Shown in pieces: positions 25,386 to 34,589 of a DNA stretch of 56,322 bases. The notes below the pieces were generated by a model. That model saw only the letters and a program-made list of their open reading frames with translations, ran no database searches and had not been told where the DNA came from. Origin of the DNA: a bacterium. Lineage in GTDB: Bacteria > Pseudomonadota > Alphaproteobacteria > Acetobacterales > Acetobacteraceae. The translations under genes and the position numbers were made by a program. The stretch covers positions 1 through 56,322 of the forward strand of contig JAMFRO010000095.1 of assembly GCA_026224825.1 (NCBI GenBank), read 5' to 3'. Within the stretch, counting starts at the first letter, position 1. Each line of letters starts with the position of its first letter.

Positions 25386-26545
25386 TTAGTAGCCTCCAGT
25401 TATTTTTTATTTCCTCACCCAAGCGTCCCAGCCTTTGTTTCTTACGCACCGCGCCGGGAAGGTGATCTGCGAATTAGCTCTGTTGATCTGCCCCCCACCC
25501 CGAAACCCATCCCGATGATGAAATTCACCCCAGGAAATGGGAACGTTGTAGTAATCATAATTTTAGCCGCATTCCCACCACCGCCAACATCTCGCGAGTC
25601 AACGTTAGATGACTAAGATATTGGCGCCTCGCTCAGTCAAAGTTTCGACAAAAACCGCAGAGTTGTAGACAAATTCATTTCCGCAAATGAAAGTCCCGGT
25701 TTCAACTCACATTTAGTTTACAACCTACACCAAGGATCAGCATGGCAACGCAGTAGAACTCTGTGTCGTTCTACCGAGAACTTGCCAATTCGCGATGCAG
25801 TCGGTCGACTGACATTGCTATTTATTTCGATATTCATGCATATCGTTTCATCGGTATAGTACTGATTATTCCAAAATTTAAACCGATTTTGTAACCAGCC
25901 ATGGCGAACCGATGAGCTTACCGGGACTCAGCTGTCGATGAGCTCAACTTCACTGCTCAATACCTGCTTTATCGGTTCGTTTGGGATATATCCATCCATC
26001 ATCCGTGGTCATGTAGATGATAGTCACATACCGGACTCCTTCAGGTATGTGACTGCTGGCAAAGTGGAATCTTGGGAACGGTCAAGCCAATTCCAGAATG
26101 GATGGTGATCTTCGCGCGTGGCCCAAACTCAAAGTCCCGGATACGCGTCACCCACTCCCCCAGAATGGGCCAGAGCCGATTTTAGCCAGGAATGATCCAT
26201 GCAACGAGGTGTGCCGTGACCGAAGGCCGAATTGCCACCGGCGTTGCGATCAATATCATACGGCCAGATAATCTAGATATTCGCTTTCATCGAAAGCGCT
26301 AAGTCTCTGCGGCGTGGTAATAAAGGTCACCGCCCCAGAAGCATGCTGTCAATTTCATAATCCTCCTTCACCTCACGCGTGTTCACACCGACAGGGAAGC
26401 GGCGGGTACACCCGCCGCTTCCCTACACAAGGCTCTTTCCGCCAACATGCGCACGCTGCTGGCCAGGTCAAATCGCACAAAACTGTATCGCGAGTATCGC
26501 CAAGCACTATAATGGCCCGCGGTTCTAACCTCCCAAGACACGTAC
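25386..26545. other. 1.16-kb gene-free region with two strong hairpins
   Basis: No coding pattern was recognised on either strand. It must carry the promoter of the DUF1302/DUF1329 pair. An 11-bp inverted repeat (AGTCACATACC / GGTATGTGACT) is at 26022-26054 and a 14-bp one at 26394-26423. A small hairpin, CGCTTTC-ATC-GAAAGCG, is at 26282-26298. Base composition is lower in GC than the flanks. A decayed gene or a non-coding RNA is possible but not shown. Confidence 0.5.
26394..26423. terminator. strong GC-rich hairpin, possible terminator
   Basis: GGGAAGCGGCGGGT and ACCCGCCGCTTCCC pair perfectly over 14 bp with only AC between. There is no T-run on either side, so it is either a factor-assisted terminator for the minus-strand MarR gene (ending at 26546) or a palindromic repeat unit. 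Confidence 0.45.
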
Positions 26546-27025
26546 CTACCGATCCCAGATCAAGCGAATTTGCTCAATAAGCATGGTGCGCTGCGCTGCA
26601 TCCAGTCCAGTCAGGAAGCGGGCTTCGTGCGCGGCGATACGGGCACGGCAATCGCGAGCCAGCGCGGCACCGGCCGGGGTAAGCTTCAGCGCCTGAGCAC
26701 GGCCATTACTGGCGATACGCCGGATCAACGAATTCTGCTCCAGTTGGGAGGCCAACGGCACCATATTTGCGCGCTGGATACCGAGCACTCGACCAATCTC
26801 GCTTTGCGTGATGCCTGGATTTGTCGCGATTACCAGCAGCACTGACATCTCGGTAACACGCAAGCCAATCTCTGCAAGACTCTCTGCGAGATCCGCAAGC
26901 ATTGCAACCGAGGCCCGGCGTAGCTGATATCCCAACAGCCCATCCAATGGATTGACGGAAATACGGTCATCCAGCTCAGTCCGCGCCTGTAAAGCGACAT
27001 TTTGTACCATGCGAATACTATACAT
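26546..27025 (-). CDS. MarR-family regulator of the hydroxycinnamate cluster
   Basis: A 159-residue MarR regulator with LLVIATNPGITQSEIGRVLG and IQRANMVPLASQLEQNSLIRR as the winged helix, and a wing ending NGRAQALKLTPAG. An ATG at 27010 (MVQNVALQ) is an alternative start. It is divergent from the hydroxycinnamoyl-CoA hydratase/lyase gene with about 150 bp between. MarR proteins in this position (FerR, CouR and HcaR types) repress ferulate or coumarate genes and release DNA on binding the hydroxycinnamoyl-CoA thioester. That role is inferred from the position and family. Confidence 0.87.
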   Translation of the reverse strand: MYSIRMVQNVALQARTELDDRISVNPLDGLLGYQLRRASVAMLADLAESLAEIGLRVTEMSVLLVIATNPGITQSEIGRVLGIQRANMVPLASQLEQNSLIRRIASNGRAQALKLTPAGAALARDCRARIAAHEARFLTGLDAAQRTMLIEQIRLIWDR

Positions 27026-27032
27026 GATCCTC

Positions 27033-27067
27033 TTGTCGCAGACAATGATATTATGTTATAAAACATA
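27033..27067. promoter_or_regulatory. two palindromes, candidate MarR operator
   Basis: TTGTC-GCA-GACAA at 27033-27045 and TATGTT-ATAA-AACATA at 27052-27067 are perfect inverted repeats lying between the MarR start and the hydratase/lyase start. Either could be the repressor site; the second is AT-rich and has the size of typical MarR operators. Confidence 0.5.
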
Positions 27068-27174
27068 TCATATAGATCCACCAAGGGATTTCGTGTCGGA
27101 TATAGGCAAGCTCATCGATAGCGGTGCTGTCAGTTCCGCAATCGTTTGACCCAATGTTTATCGAAGGAGACGGC

Positions 27175-27993
27175 ATGTCTGAAAACAACACGGCCACGTA
27201 TACGGTCGAGAATCGCATCGCCTGGGTAAAATTCAACCGTCCCGAGAAGCGCAACTGCATGAGTCCGGCGCTAAACCAGCGTATGATGGAGATTCTCGAC
27301 GAAGTGGAGCATCATCCGGATACCGGCGTGCTGGTCTTGAGCGGCGAGGGTACAGCTTGGTCAGCAGGCATGGATCTGAAGGAATATTTCCGTGAGACCG
27401 AAGCGAAAGGTCTGGGCGCAACACGTCAGGCTCAACGCGAGTCTTATGGTTGGTGGCGGAGGTTACGTTGGTTTCAAAAACCGACGATCGCTATGGTCAA
27501 TGGCTGGTGCTTCGGCGGCGGCTATGGTCCACTTTTTGCCTGCGACCTCGCTTTTGCCGCCGAGGAGGCGCAATTCGGTCTCTCGGAGATCAACTGGGGC
27601 ATCCTGCCTGGCGGTGGTGCCACGAAGGTGGCCGTGGAATTGCTCGGTTTCCGCAACGCCATGTACCACGCCATGATGGGTGAAAATATCGACGGCAAGA
27701 AGGCCGCCGACTGGGGGCTAGTGAATGAAGCGGTGCCTCTCGCACAGCTTCAAGTCCGTGTGACCGAGGTCGCCGATGTACTACTCAAGAAAAACCCAGT
27801 GGCGCTGAAGGCAGCCAAGGACGCTATCCGCCGTGTCGGCGAGATGACGTACGATAATGCCGAGGACTATTTAATTCGTGCCCAGGAGGCCGCCAATTTC
27901 TTCGATAATGACGGGCGCAAGGACGGTATCCGGCAATTTCTCGACGACAAGAGTTATAAACCGGGCCTTGGTGCATACAAAGTGCAGAGCTGA
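27175..27993 (+). CDS. ech: p-hydroxycinnamoyl-CoA hydratase/lyase
   Basis: A 272-residue crotonase-fold enzyme that hydrates the side chain of 4-coumaroyl-, caffeoyl- or feruloyl-CoA and cleaves it to the benzaldehyde plus acetyl-CoA. Oxyanion-hole segments are SGEGTAWSAGMDLKEYF and NGWCFGGGYGPLFACDLAFA. The catalytic Glu lies in FGLSEINWGILPGGG. The long hydroxycinnamate-specific middle, TRQAQRESYGWWRRLRWFQK, separates it from ordinary enoyl-CoA hydratases. ATG 27175 is chosen over 27124 because GAAGGAG precedes it. It leads the cluster ech-ligase-vdh and is divergent from a MarR gene. The product 4-hydroxybenzaldehyde or vanillin is passed to the dehydrogenase two genes downstream. Confidence 0.92.
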   Translation: MSENNTATYTVENRIAWVKFNRPEKRNCMSPALNQRMMEILDEVEHHPDTGVLVLSGEGTAWSAGMDLKEYFRETEAKGLGATRQAQRESYGWWRRLRWFQKPTIAMVNGWCFGGGYGPLFACDLAFAAEEAQFGLSEINWGILPGGGATKVAVELLGFRNAMYHAMMGENIDGKKAADWGLVNEAVPLAQLQVRVTEVADVLLKKNPVALKAAKDAIRRVGEMTYDNAEDYLIRAQEAANFFDNDGRKDGIRQFLDDKSYKPGLGAYKVQS

Positions 27994-28022
27994 GTCACGG
28001 GCTCAAACAAAGGACTGGGGAG

Positions 28023-29543
28023 ATGGTATCAATCGTCGATGATCCCGGCCTGCAGGCCCGTTTACAGCCAGATGCGCCGGCAGTGCTGGACATCGCCTCG
28101 AATCGAAACTGGACCTATGCGGCCTGGGATAAGGCAATCGCTCGTACGGCTGCCGTGCTGGTTCAGAACTATGACATTGAAGTGGGGCAGCGCGTAGCAG
28201 CGCTGGCGCGCAATTGCGCCGAGTTGGTCCTGCTGCATCTGGCTTGTGCACGCATTGGTTCCATATTCGTGCCGCTGAACTGGCGCCTTACGCCGGCAGA
28301 ACTTTTTCCTTTGCTGGAAAATGCCGGGCCCTCGTTGCTTGTCGGGGACGTCAGCTTCCTCGCACCGGTACAAGCAAGTTGGCCGACCGTGGACATCTCC
28401 ACTCTGCGCCATACCATTGAAACTGCCACACCACTGGCCAGCCGACCCTTCGATCGCAATCGTCCTAGTCTTATTCTCTACACTTCCGGCACCTCCGGCC
28501 GGCCGAAAGGCGTACTGCTAAGCGAGCGTAACATCGGCCAAACCGCAATCAATTTCGGCATGCTCGCGCGCACGACCCCTGGGAGTGTCGTGCTGGCCGA
28601 AACGCCGATGTTCCATATCATCGGTATCGTTACCAATCTACGTCCGCCCTTCATGCATGGCGGCACGATTCTGATTTCGGATGGGTTCGACCCCGCCCGT
28701 ACCCTTGCCCGGCTTTCCGATCCCGGCCTCGGCGTGACGCATTATTTCTGTGTACCGCAAATGGCGAAAATGCTCCGTGAATCTCCCGACTTTGACCCGG
28801 TGAAGCTGCGCCCCCTCACCGCTATATTCTCCGGCGGTGCCCCTCATGCTGCCGAGGATATCCGCTTGTGGCTGCGCGATGGCATCGCGATCGCCGATGG
28901 CTTCGGTATGAGCGAGGTTGGTACAATCTCCTGCATGCCGCCATACATTCCGTTGATCGACACCAAAGCCGGCGCCACCGGCATCGTCCCCCCTTCCATC
29001 AGCCTTCGTATCGTGGACGCAAACGAGCATGACCTGCCGTCGGGTGTACCGGGCGAACTGCTGCTCAAGGGCGACAACGTCTTTTCCTCCTACTGGAACG
29101 CACCCGAGGAAACCAGGAAAGCTTTCACAGAAGATGGCTGGTTCCGCACCGGTGACATCGCCCGCCAAGACGAAGATGGTTTTCTATTTCTGATTGACCG
29201 TAAGAAGGATATGTTCATTTCCGGCGGTGAGAATGTCTATCCTGTCGAGATCGAAGCCGTACTGGCGGCTTTGCCCGGTATTCGCGAGGCCGCCGTGCTA
29301 GGGGTACCGGATACGCGCTGGGGTGAGGTCGGTCATCTTGCTGTTGTCATCGCCAAAGGGGGACCAGACGAGGCGGGCATCCTAGCATTTCTCGATAGCC
29401 GGTTGGCCCGCTACAAAATTCCAAAATACATCAGTTTCGTCGAGACATTGCCACGCACCAGCACCGGAAAGATTCAGAAGATCATTTTGCGCCAGCAGTT
29501 GACCACCGCCGAACCGGCTGGCGCCAGAATCAAACAGATATAA
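28023..29543 (+). CDS. hydroxycinnamate (feruloyl/4-coumaroyl)-CoA ligase
   Basis: A 506-residue ANL-superfamily acyl-CoA synthetase. The AMP-binding P-loop is LILYTSGTSGRPKGVLLSE, the substrate-side motif is DGFGMSEVGTISCMPP, and the hinge and C-terminal motifs are WFRTGDIARQDEDGFLFL, DRKKDMFISGGENVYPVEIE and the catalytic Lys in RTSTGKIQK. It joins free hydroxycinnamates to CoA with ATP, the first step before the hydratase/lyase 29 bp upstream. The family alone does not fix the substrate; the operon partners (hydratase/lyase, aromatic aldehyde dehydrogenase) do. Loss of vanA next door suggests 4-coumarate or caffeate more than ferulate. Confidence 0.87.
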   Translation: MVSIVDDPGLQARLQPDAPAVLDIASNRNWTYAAWDKAIARTAAVLVQNYDIEVGQRVAALARNCAELVLLHLACARIGSIFVPLNWRLTPAELFPLLENAGPSLLVGDVSFLAPVQASWPTVDISTLRHTIETATPLASRPFDRNRPSLILYTSGTSGRPKGVLLSERNIGQTAINFGMLARTTPGSVVLAETPMFHIIGIVTNLRPPFMHGGTILISDGFDPARTLARLSDPGLGVTHYFCVPQMAKMLRESPDFDPVKLRPLTAIFSGGAPHAAEDIRLWLRDGIAIADGFGMSEVGTISCMPPYIPLIDTKAGATGIVPPSISLRIVDANEHDLPSGVPGELLLKGDNVFSSYWNAPEETRKAFTEDGWFRTGDIARQDEDGFLFLIDRKKDMFISGGENVYPVEIEAVLAALPGIREAAVLGVPDTRWGEVGHLAVVIAKGGPDEAGILAFLDSRLARYKIPKYISFVETLPRTSTGKIQKIILRQQLTTAEPAGARIKQI

Positions 29544-29586
29544 TCCGGAATCAAGCGTCTAGGACATGCTCCGGGAGGAGAAAACG

Positions 29587-31056
29587 ATGGATACAGCAGC
29601 ACAAACCTCGACCCTAGGCACAGCCTGGGAGGGGAAAATATTCAACGGCGTCTGGACGGATGCAGGAGCCACAGCAGATGTCATCGAACCTGCCACCGGC
29701 ACAGTGCTAGCCCGTACTGGCATTGCCGGCCCCGCGGACATCGCCAGCGCGGCGCAAACCGCGGCGGCGGCGCAGCCGGGCTGGTATGCCATATCGGAGC
29801 AACAACGCGCAGCAATCTTGCTAAAGGCGGCCGATCTGTTCGAGGCAAATGCCGAAGAGCTGGCGCTATGGATCGCTCGCGAAACCGGCGGCATCATTCC
29901 CAAAGGCCTGCGTGAGGTGCACGCTGCGGTGGAAATCTGCCGCGGCGCGGCCGCCATGCTGCACGATATTCCGTCCCGTATCCTGGCCTCCGCACCGGAG
30001 CGCCTGTCCATCGCGCGGCGCGTACCGCTCGGCGTGGTCGGCGTCATCTCGCCTTTCAATTTTCCGCTTATTCTCGGCCTGCGTGCCGTCGCCCCAGCGC
30101 TCGCCATAGGCAATGCCGTGGTGTTGAAACCCGACCCGCAGACGCCCGTAACCGGCGGCGTTATCATTGCCCGCATCTTCGAACTTGCGGAACTGCCGAA
30201 AGGCGTGTTGCATATGTTGCCTGGCCGGGTGGACGTGGGTGAGGCCGTTTGTACCGACCCCAACATTCAGATGGTGGCCTTTACCGGCTCCACGACCGCC
30301 GGACGGCGTGTGGGCGAGCTGTGTGGCAAGAACCTCAAGAAAGTCTCCCTGGAACTAGGCGGCAAGAATTCCGTCATTGTGCTGGGAGATGCGGATATCG
30401 CTTCGGCAGCCTCCAATGTCGCTTTCGGGGCCTGGTTCCACCAGGGACAAATATGCATGGCATCTGGGCGCATCCTGGTCGAACGGTCGCTTGCGCCGGC
30501 GCTTACCGCCGCTTTGGTGGAGAAAGCCAACCGGTTACCTGTGGGCGATCCCACATCCGGCCAAGTGGCGCTTGGCCCCCTCATCAATGAACGCCAGCGC
30601 GACCGTGTGCATCGGCTGGTGACAGAGACAATAGCGGCAGGCGCCCGACTCGCCGCCGGGGGAACATTCGACAAGCTCTTCTACAAGCCGACCGTTCTGG
30701 AGGGAGTTCGCCCCGGCATGCCTTGCTTTGACGAAGAAATCTTTGGACCAGTCGTCAACATCATCCCTTTCGACACGACTGCGGAAGCCATCGCCCTGGC
30801 CAACGACACCGAATACGGCCTCTCCGCAGGCATCATCAGCCGGGATGTTGGCCGCGCCATGAATATCGGACGGCAACTGAAGACCGGACATGTGCATATC
30901 AATGACCAGAGTGTCGCCGACGACATCGTCAACCCGTTCGGCGGGCGCGGCGCCTCGGGCAACGGCACTGCCATCGGCGGCCCGGCAAGCTGGGAGGAGT
31001 TCTCCATGTGGCAATGGATGACCGTGCAGGCCGAAGCCCCCATGAAGCCGTTCTGA
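29587..31056 (+). CDS. vdh: aromatic aldehyde (4-hydroxybenzaldehyde/vanillin) dehydrogenase
   Basis: A 489-residue NAD(P)-dependent aldehyde dehydrogenase of the vanillin/benzaldehyde (Vdh, XylC) branch. The motif VISPFNFPLILGLRAVAPAL, the coenzyme motif FTGSTTAGRRVGEL, the catalytic Glu in LELGGKNSVIVL and the catalytic Cys in FHQGQICMASGR near residue 290 are all present. ATG 29587 follows GGGAGGAG at six bases, so an upstream ATG at 29566 is rejected. It oxidises the aldehyde from the hydratase/lyase to 4-hydroxybenzoate or vanillate. It runs the reverse direction of CAR, encoded 20 kb away, so the two must be separately controlled. A hairpin overlaps its stop codon. Confidence 0.9.
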   Translation: MDTAAQTSTLGTAWEGKIFNGVWTDAGATADVIEPATGTVLARTGIAGPADIASAAQTAAAAQPGWYAISEQQRAAILLKAADLFEANAEELALWIARETGGIIPKGLREVHAAVEICRGAAAMLHDIPSRILASAPERLSIARRVPLGVVGVISPFNFPLILGLRAVAPALAIGNAVVLKPDPQTPVTGGVIIARIFELAELPKGVLHMLPGRVDVGEAVCTDPNIQMVAFTGSTTAGRRVGELCGKNLKKVSLELGGKNSVIVLGDADIASAASNVAFGAWFHQGQICMASGRILVERSLAPALTAALVEKANRLPVGDPTSGQVALGPLINERQRDRVHRLVTETIAAGARLAAGGTFDKLFYKPTVLEGVRPGMPCFDEEIFGPVVNIIPFDTTAEAIALANDTEYGLSAGIISRDVGRAMNIGRQLKTGHVHINDQSVADDIVNPFGGRGASGNGTAIGGPASWEEFSMWQWMTVQAEAPMKPF

Positions 31057-31072
31057 CCCAAACAGAACGGCT
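31046..31072 (+). terminator. hairpin at the end of the hydroxycinnamate cluster
   Basis: AGCCGTTCTG and CAGAACGGCT pair over 10 bp with a seven-base loop and include the vdh stop codon. No T-run follows. It may end the ech-ligase-vdh transcript before the decayed vanA. Confidence 0.45.
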
Positions 31073-31149
31073 GCATCGATCGTGAGGTAAGTCTTCCAAC
31101 CCTCGTCGTATCCATAACGTTTAGCGAAAATACTTAGAGTATAAGCCAC

Positions 31150-31530
31150 TTTTCTGAAAAGCCTGATATGTCGCCTGTACCCCGGCTAAAATAGTCGACA
31201 AACCGCTCGGTCGCTCGATTTGCGGGGAAAAGGATCGTTTTCTGCCGCGGCGCCGCTCTCACTTGGTTTTGTAGGAGACGATAAGCCGGTCTGCGGCTAC
31301 CATGGCCTAACGCTGGCATGTAACGGCAAGGTGCACCTCATGACATGCCCGGAGCGCGTAGGTGGCTACCCTGCCTTTAAAATCTGCGCCGTAAAGGTGC
31401 GCACAGTTTCATCTGGGGTCAGGCAGGGTGACCACGGCAGGGCCGATCGCTCAAAATTCCAACATCTCGAATGGGCCAGTTCCTCCGACGGTTATTCCGT
31501 GAAGAGAAATGTCTCCAGGCTACTTAACTC
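31150..31530 (+). pseudogene. vanA: decayed vanillate O-demethylase oxygenase (vanA) N-terminal region
   Basis: Fragments in shifting frames match VanA in order. YVACTPAKIVDKPLGRSICG with EK is followed by a one-base insertion and IVF. A deletion removes the first Rieske half, and then APLSLGFVGDDKPVCGYHGL gives the second half (Cys-x-x-His). After that come GGYPAFKICAV, FIW in another frame, GDHGRADRSKFQHLEWASSS, and then similarity fades. The catalytic iron domain is absent and vanB is not seen. The sequence begins about 95 bp after vdh on the same strand, where a vanillate gene would fit the ferulate pathway. Vanillate demethylation is therefore lost at this locus. Confidence 0.72.
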
Positions 31531-31572
31531 TTCTTTCTTTAAAGCCTGGCCGAGATTCTGTTGGCATCGAGT

Positions 31573-33222
31573 TCAGACGGTGGACACCACTGTCAGCTTG
31601 ATCATGGACAGCTGAGACGCAGAGTGGAAAATCTCCTGCCGCGCGGTCACCATCTCGGTGGCCGTGGAAGGCGGCTCACCAGTGCCAAGATTACGGGCAA
31701 AACGCGGATGCGCCCCGCTCGCCACAATCAACTGCAAGCGATGACCGGACGTAATACGGTAGGCCGTGGGCCAACATTCGATCGTGATCCGGCAAATGCC
31801 ATCAGCATTAGCTGCCGGCACTCCCGGGCGAAGCCTGAGGTAGCCATCGGTAATGCGTAATGGCACGCCACGTCGGTCTACCGCGCAAAGACAGGCAAAA
31901 AAATCGGTATGTGCGCGGTCCGAGCGCACGACCAGTTCTACTGAGACCGGTCCGATTAGATCCATCGTCCCTTCAAGGGGCGTAGAGATGAAGGTGATCG
32001 TGTCCTGGCGCCTCGCCAGCAACGACATGTCGGACTGCCCCCTAGCGGGCAATAATTGTGGACCATGAATGGCCGGCGTGGGATCTGCCGGATCATAAAT
32101 ATAGCTGGTCATACCTTCCTTATCGGCAGGAGGCGACACACCGAGTCCACCACCACTCCGCAAATACATTGCTTCAACCCGAGCGCCAGGCGGCGGCCAG
32201 GACGGAAATTCGAGCCATTGTTTTGCCTGCTGCAGATAAAGCCGAACCTTATCCCGGTTAGGATAGGGCTGCTTCCCCTGGCGCAAGGCAGATAGGAAGC
32301 TAATCGCGTCCTTTAGACCGCCAATCATAACGCCTGGCGAGGCATGGGACCAGGGGCCAATGGTCAACCAGCTCGGCTTGCCAGCAGTCTGGCGCGCCGC
32401 GAAATCGCGCAATTGGAAGGGCAGAAAAATATCATTCCAACCTGCCACCATCGAAACCGGCGCATCAAGCAAGGGTACCGATGGTGAATAATCCATCGGC
32501 TCCCACCACGGGTCCTGCGGATCGGGATGGCTCGTCCAATCCCGCCACCAGCTCACATCCGTACCGAGAGCGGTATGATCCAAAGTCCCCACGGGCAAAT
32601 GAGAATGAAGATCTACACGTTTTGACGCTTTGGCCGACGCCGTGATCTTGGCTCCCGCAGGCTGGGTAAGACGTTGCATTGATTTCGTCCATGCCAACGT
32701 ACCGGCCTGGGTATAGCCGCCAAATCCCAGTAGTTCGTCGCGGAAGTTGGAGAGCGTCACGTTCATGGCAAGACCGTCCAATTTTTCCGGGACAATGCTG
32801 GCCATGGCCCATTGTACATTCCCAAGATAGCTGCCGCCGAATGTATAAAGTTTGCCCGCAAACCAGGGCTGCCTGCGGATCCAGTCCACCGTGTCGGCGC
32901 CATCATTCTTTTCCTGACGCATCGGATTGAATGTGCCGCCCGAACCGGCAGTACCTCTGACGCTCTGGACAATGAGCCGGAAACCTCGTTCGGCAAGCAA
33001 TTTGGCCATCAATCCGAATACCGCGCCTCGCCCATAGGGGCTGCGCATCAACACCACCGGCGCATTGGAAACGCCAACCGGCGCGATATGATCGGCTAGC
33101 AGCACCACACCGTCGCGCATCGCCATCGGCATGGCATACTCGATCAACAACTGGCGGTGCATGCGCGGCGGCAAGCCTATCGCCTTACCGGTTAACCATC
33201 GCAGAACGCCGACATCCGCCAT
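31573..33222 (-). CDS. CocE/NonD-family (X-Pro dipeptidyl-peptidase-like) hydrolase
   Basis: A 549-residue serine hydrolase of the CocE/NonD type, a family of acyl esterases and aminopeptidase-like enzymes. The core alpha/beta hydrolase starts YAMPMAMRDGVVLLADH, has VQSVRGTAGSGGTF, the nucleophile in YTFGGSYLGNVQWAMA, the Asp in VAGWNDIFLPFQ and the His in IGPWSHASPG. The C-terminal jelly-roll (about residues 370-549) carries the usual DLIGPVSVELVVRSDRAHTDFFA. No signal peptide is visible, so it is probably cytoplasmic. It is convergent with vdh and the vanA relic. The substrate is unknown; a phenolic or amino-acid ester would fit the area, but this is inference. Confidence 0.88.
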   Translation of the reverse strand: MADVGVLRWLTGKAIGLPPRMHRQLLIEYAMPMAMRDGVVLLADHIAPVGVSNAPVVLMRSPYGRGAVFGLMAKLLAERGFRLIVQSVRGTAGSGGTFNPMRQEKNDGADTVDWIRRQPWFAGKLYTFGGSYLGNVQWAMASIVPEKLDGLAMNVTLSNFRDELLGFGGYTQAGTLAWTKSMQRLTQPAGAKITASAKASKRVDLHSHLPVGTLDHTALGTDVSWWRDWTSHPDPQDPWWEPMDYSPSVPLLDAPVSMVAGWNDIFLPFQLRDFAARQTAGKPSWLTIGPWSHASPGVMIGGLKDAISFLSALRQGKQPYPNRDKVRLYLQQAKQWLEFPSWPPPGARVEAMYLRSGGGLGVSPPADKEGMTSYIYDPADPTPAIHGPQLLPARGQSDMSLLARRQDTITFISTPLEGTMDLIGPVSVELVVRSDRAHTDFFACLCAVDRRGVPLRITDGYLRLRPGVPAANADGICRITIECWPTAYRITSGHRLQLIVASGAHPRFARNLGTGEPPSTATEMVTARQEIFHSASQLSMIKLTVVSTV

Positions 33223-33545
33223 GGCTTTAAACTACCTGACAGTTCTTGAGATTGATCAATGATGATGTACTTTTGCCCACGATTTTTACTCCAGAAATCA
33301 ACGACTCTCATTACCGCGAAGTGAACCGAGCCGGTGAGTATCGATATCCGTTCCGGCCGTTCTTCGAATATCAGGTTTAAACACTAGGATAGTCGGGACA
33401 CAAGACACCGCTGGACATCTAAACCCGCGAACACGGCTCGTGTAACGAACGAGCCAATTTTCAGCAACCGTCTTCGTCACATGGTTTCGATCCTCGAGGT
33501 TTCATTTATTCATGCCAATGCTCTGAATGTACAATGACACCTCAT
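33223..33545. other. intergenic between CocE-type gene and pcaB
   Basis: Contains the promoter side of the CocE-type gene and the 3' end of the pca operon. Small palindromes ATTGATCAAT (about 33252-33261) and ACACG-GCT-CGTGT (about 33432-33444) are visible; the latter could be a weak terminator. No gene recognised. Confidence 0.4.
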
Positions 33546-34586
33546 TTATTGCGCGATAAAACAGATACGTTTCGCGACGTTCAACGCATGCATCAACGCC
33601 GCTCCCGTGGCAAAAATCAATGGTGGAAGCGTCAATAATTCTACCGCCCAGGCGGTGCCGGATCGTTCATTTTCATGGACCAGGGCCTGACACAACGTGC
33701 CGGAAAGTCCGCTCGTATAATGTGCCAAAGACACCAGTAGCTCTGCCGTAACGGGATTAGCCTTATGTGCCATGGCAGACGACCCGCCGGCGCCTTCCAT
33801 CCGCACCGCGCCAATTTCGCTCTGCGCCATCAGCGCCGTATCGGCACCAAGCTTGCCGAGCGCCCCGGCAATCAGCCCGAGTGTCTGACCGAATTCGACG
33901 ATATTATCACGCGCCGTATGCCAGCACGGGGCATCGCTCAGGCCAAGCCGTCGGGCTAGGTCTGCCGCTATCGCATCGCCCTTGCCGGCGAATTCCGCCC
34001 GTGTACCAACCGGACCGCCAAGCTGCACAGCCAACAGCCGAGGGCCGAGCGCCGCGAGCCGCGCCCGGTGCCGCAGCAAGGGCTGTTGCCAGTTCGTCAG
34101 TTTATCCGCGGCGGTAAACGGTAGGGCGGCCTGCATGCGTGTATGCGCCATCAATTTTATACTACCCTGCGCCACGCTCATCTCGTGCAGGACCGCGATC
34201 AAGGCGGCAAGACGTGCATCGAGCAATGCCAATACCGGCTTCAGCCGCAGCGTCAGCGCGCTATCCGCTACATCTTGGCTGGTCGCTCCAAAATGCAGAT
34301 AGCGGCTATAGGGTTCCACAACCTTCTGGCGCAGCGCCGCAACAAAAGCGGGGCCAAGCACCCCATCCCTGATCAAACCTTCTGTCAGTGTTGCTATGTC
34401 CGGCACGAAAGCGGCACAGGCTGCATCAATCGCCACCGCCGCCGCCGCCGGGATCAACCCAGCTTCAGCCTCGGCCGCCGCCAGCGCCGTTTCAAACGCC
34501 AGCATGGCTTTGATTTCCGCTTCCGGCGCAAACCAGGCCTCGATCTCGGGATCGGCCACAAAAGCGGCGGTAAAGGGGGGGCTCAC
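33546..34586 (-). CDS. pcaB: 3-carboxy-cis,cis-muconate cycloisomerase
   Basis: A 346-residue member of the fumarase/aspartase superfamily that lactonises beta-carboxymuconate to gamma-carboxymuconolactone. It begins PPFTAAFVADPEIEAWF, has YLHFGATSQDVADSALTLRL (the His and Thr-Ser loop), HTRMQAALPFT, and the superfamily signature GGSSAMAHKANPVTAELL. The start is a GTG three bases after the pcaG stop. The family often has a further C-terminal stretch of up to 100 residues, which is lacking here as in shorter pcaB forms. It is last in the pcaIFDCHGB operon. Confidence 0.92.
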   Translation of the reverse strand: MSPPFTAAFVADPEIEAWFAPEAEIKAMLAFETALAAAEAEAGLIPAAAAVAIDAACAAFVPDIATLTEGLIRDGVLGPAFVAALRQKVVEPYSRYLHFGATSQDVADSALTLRLKPVLALLDARLAALIAVLHEMSVAQGSIKLMAHTRMQAALPFTAADKLTNWQQPLLRHRARLAALGPRLLAVQLGGPVGTRAEFAGKGDAIAADLARRLGLSDAPCWHTARDNIVEFGQTLGLIAGALGKLGADTALMAQSEIGAVRMEGAGGSSAMAHKANPVTAELLVSLAHYTSGLSGTLCQALVHENERSGTAWAVELLTLPPLIFATGAALMHALNVAKRICFIAQ

Positions 34587-34589
34587 AGT

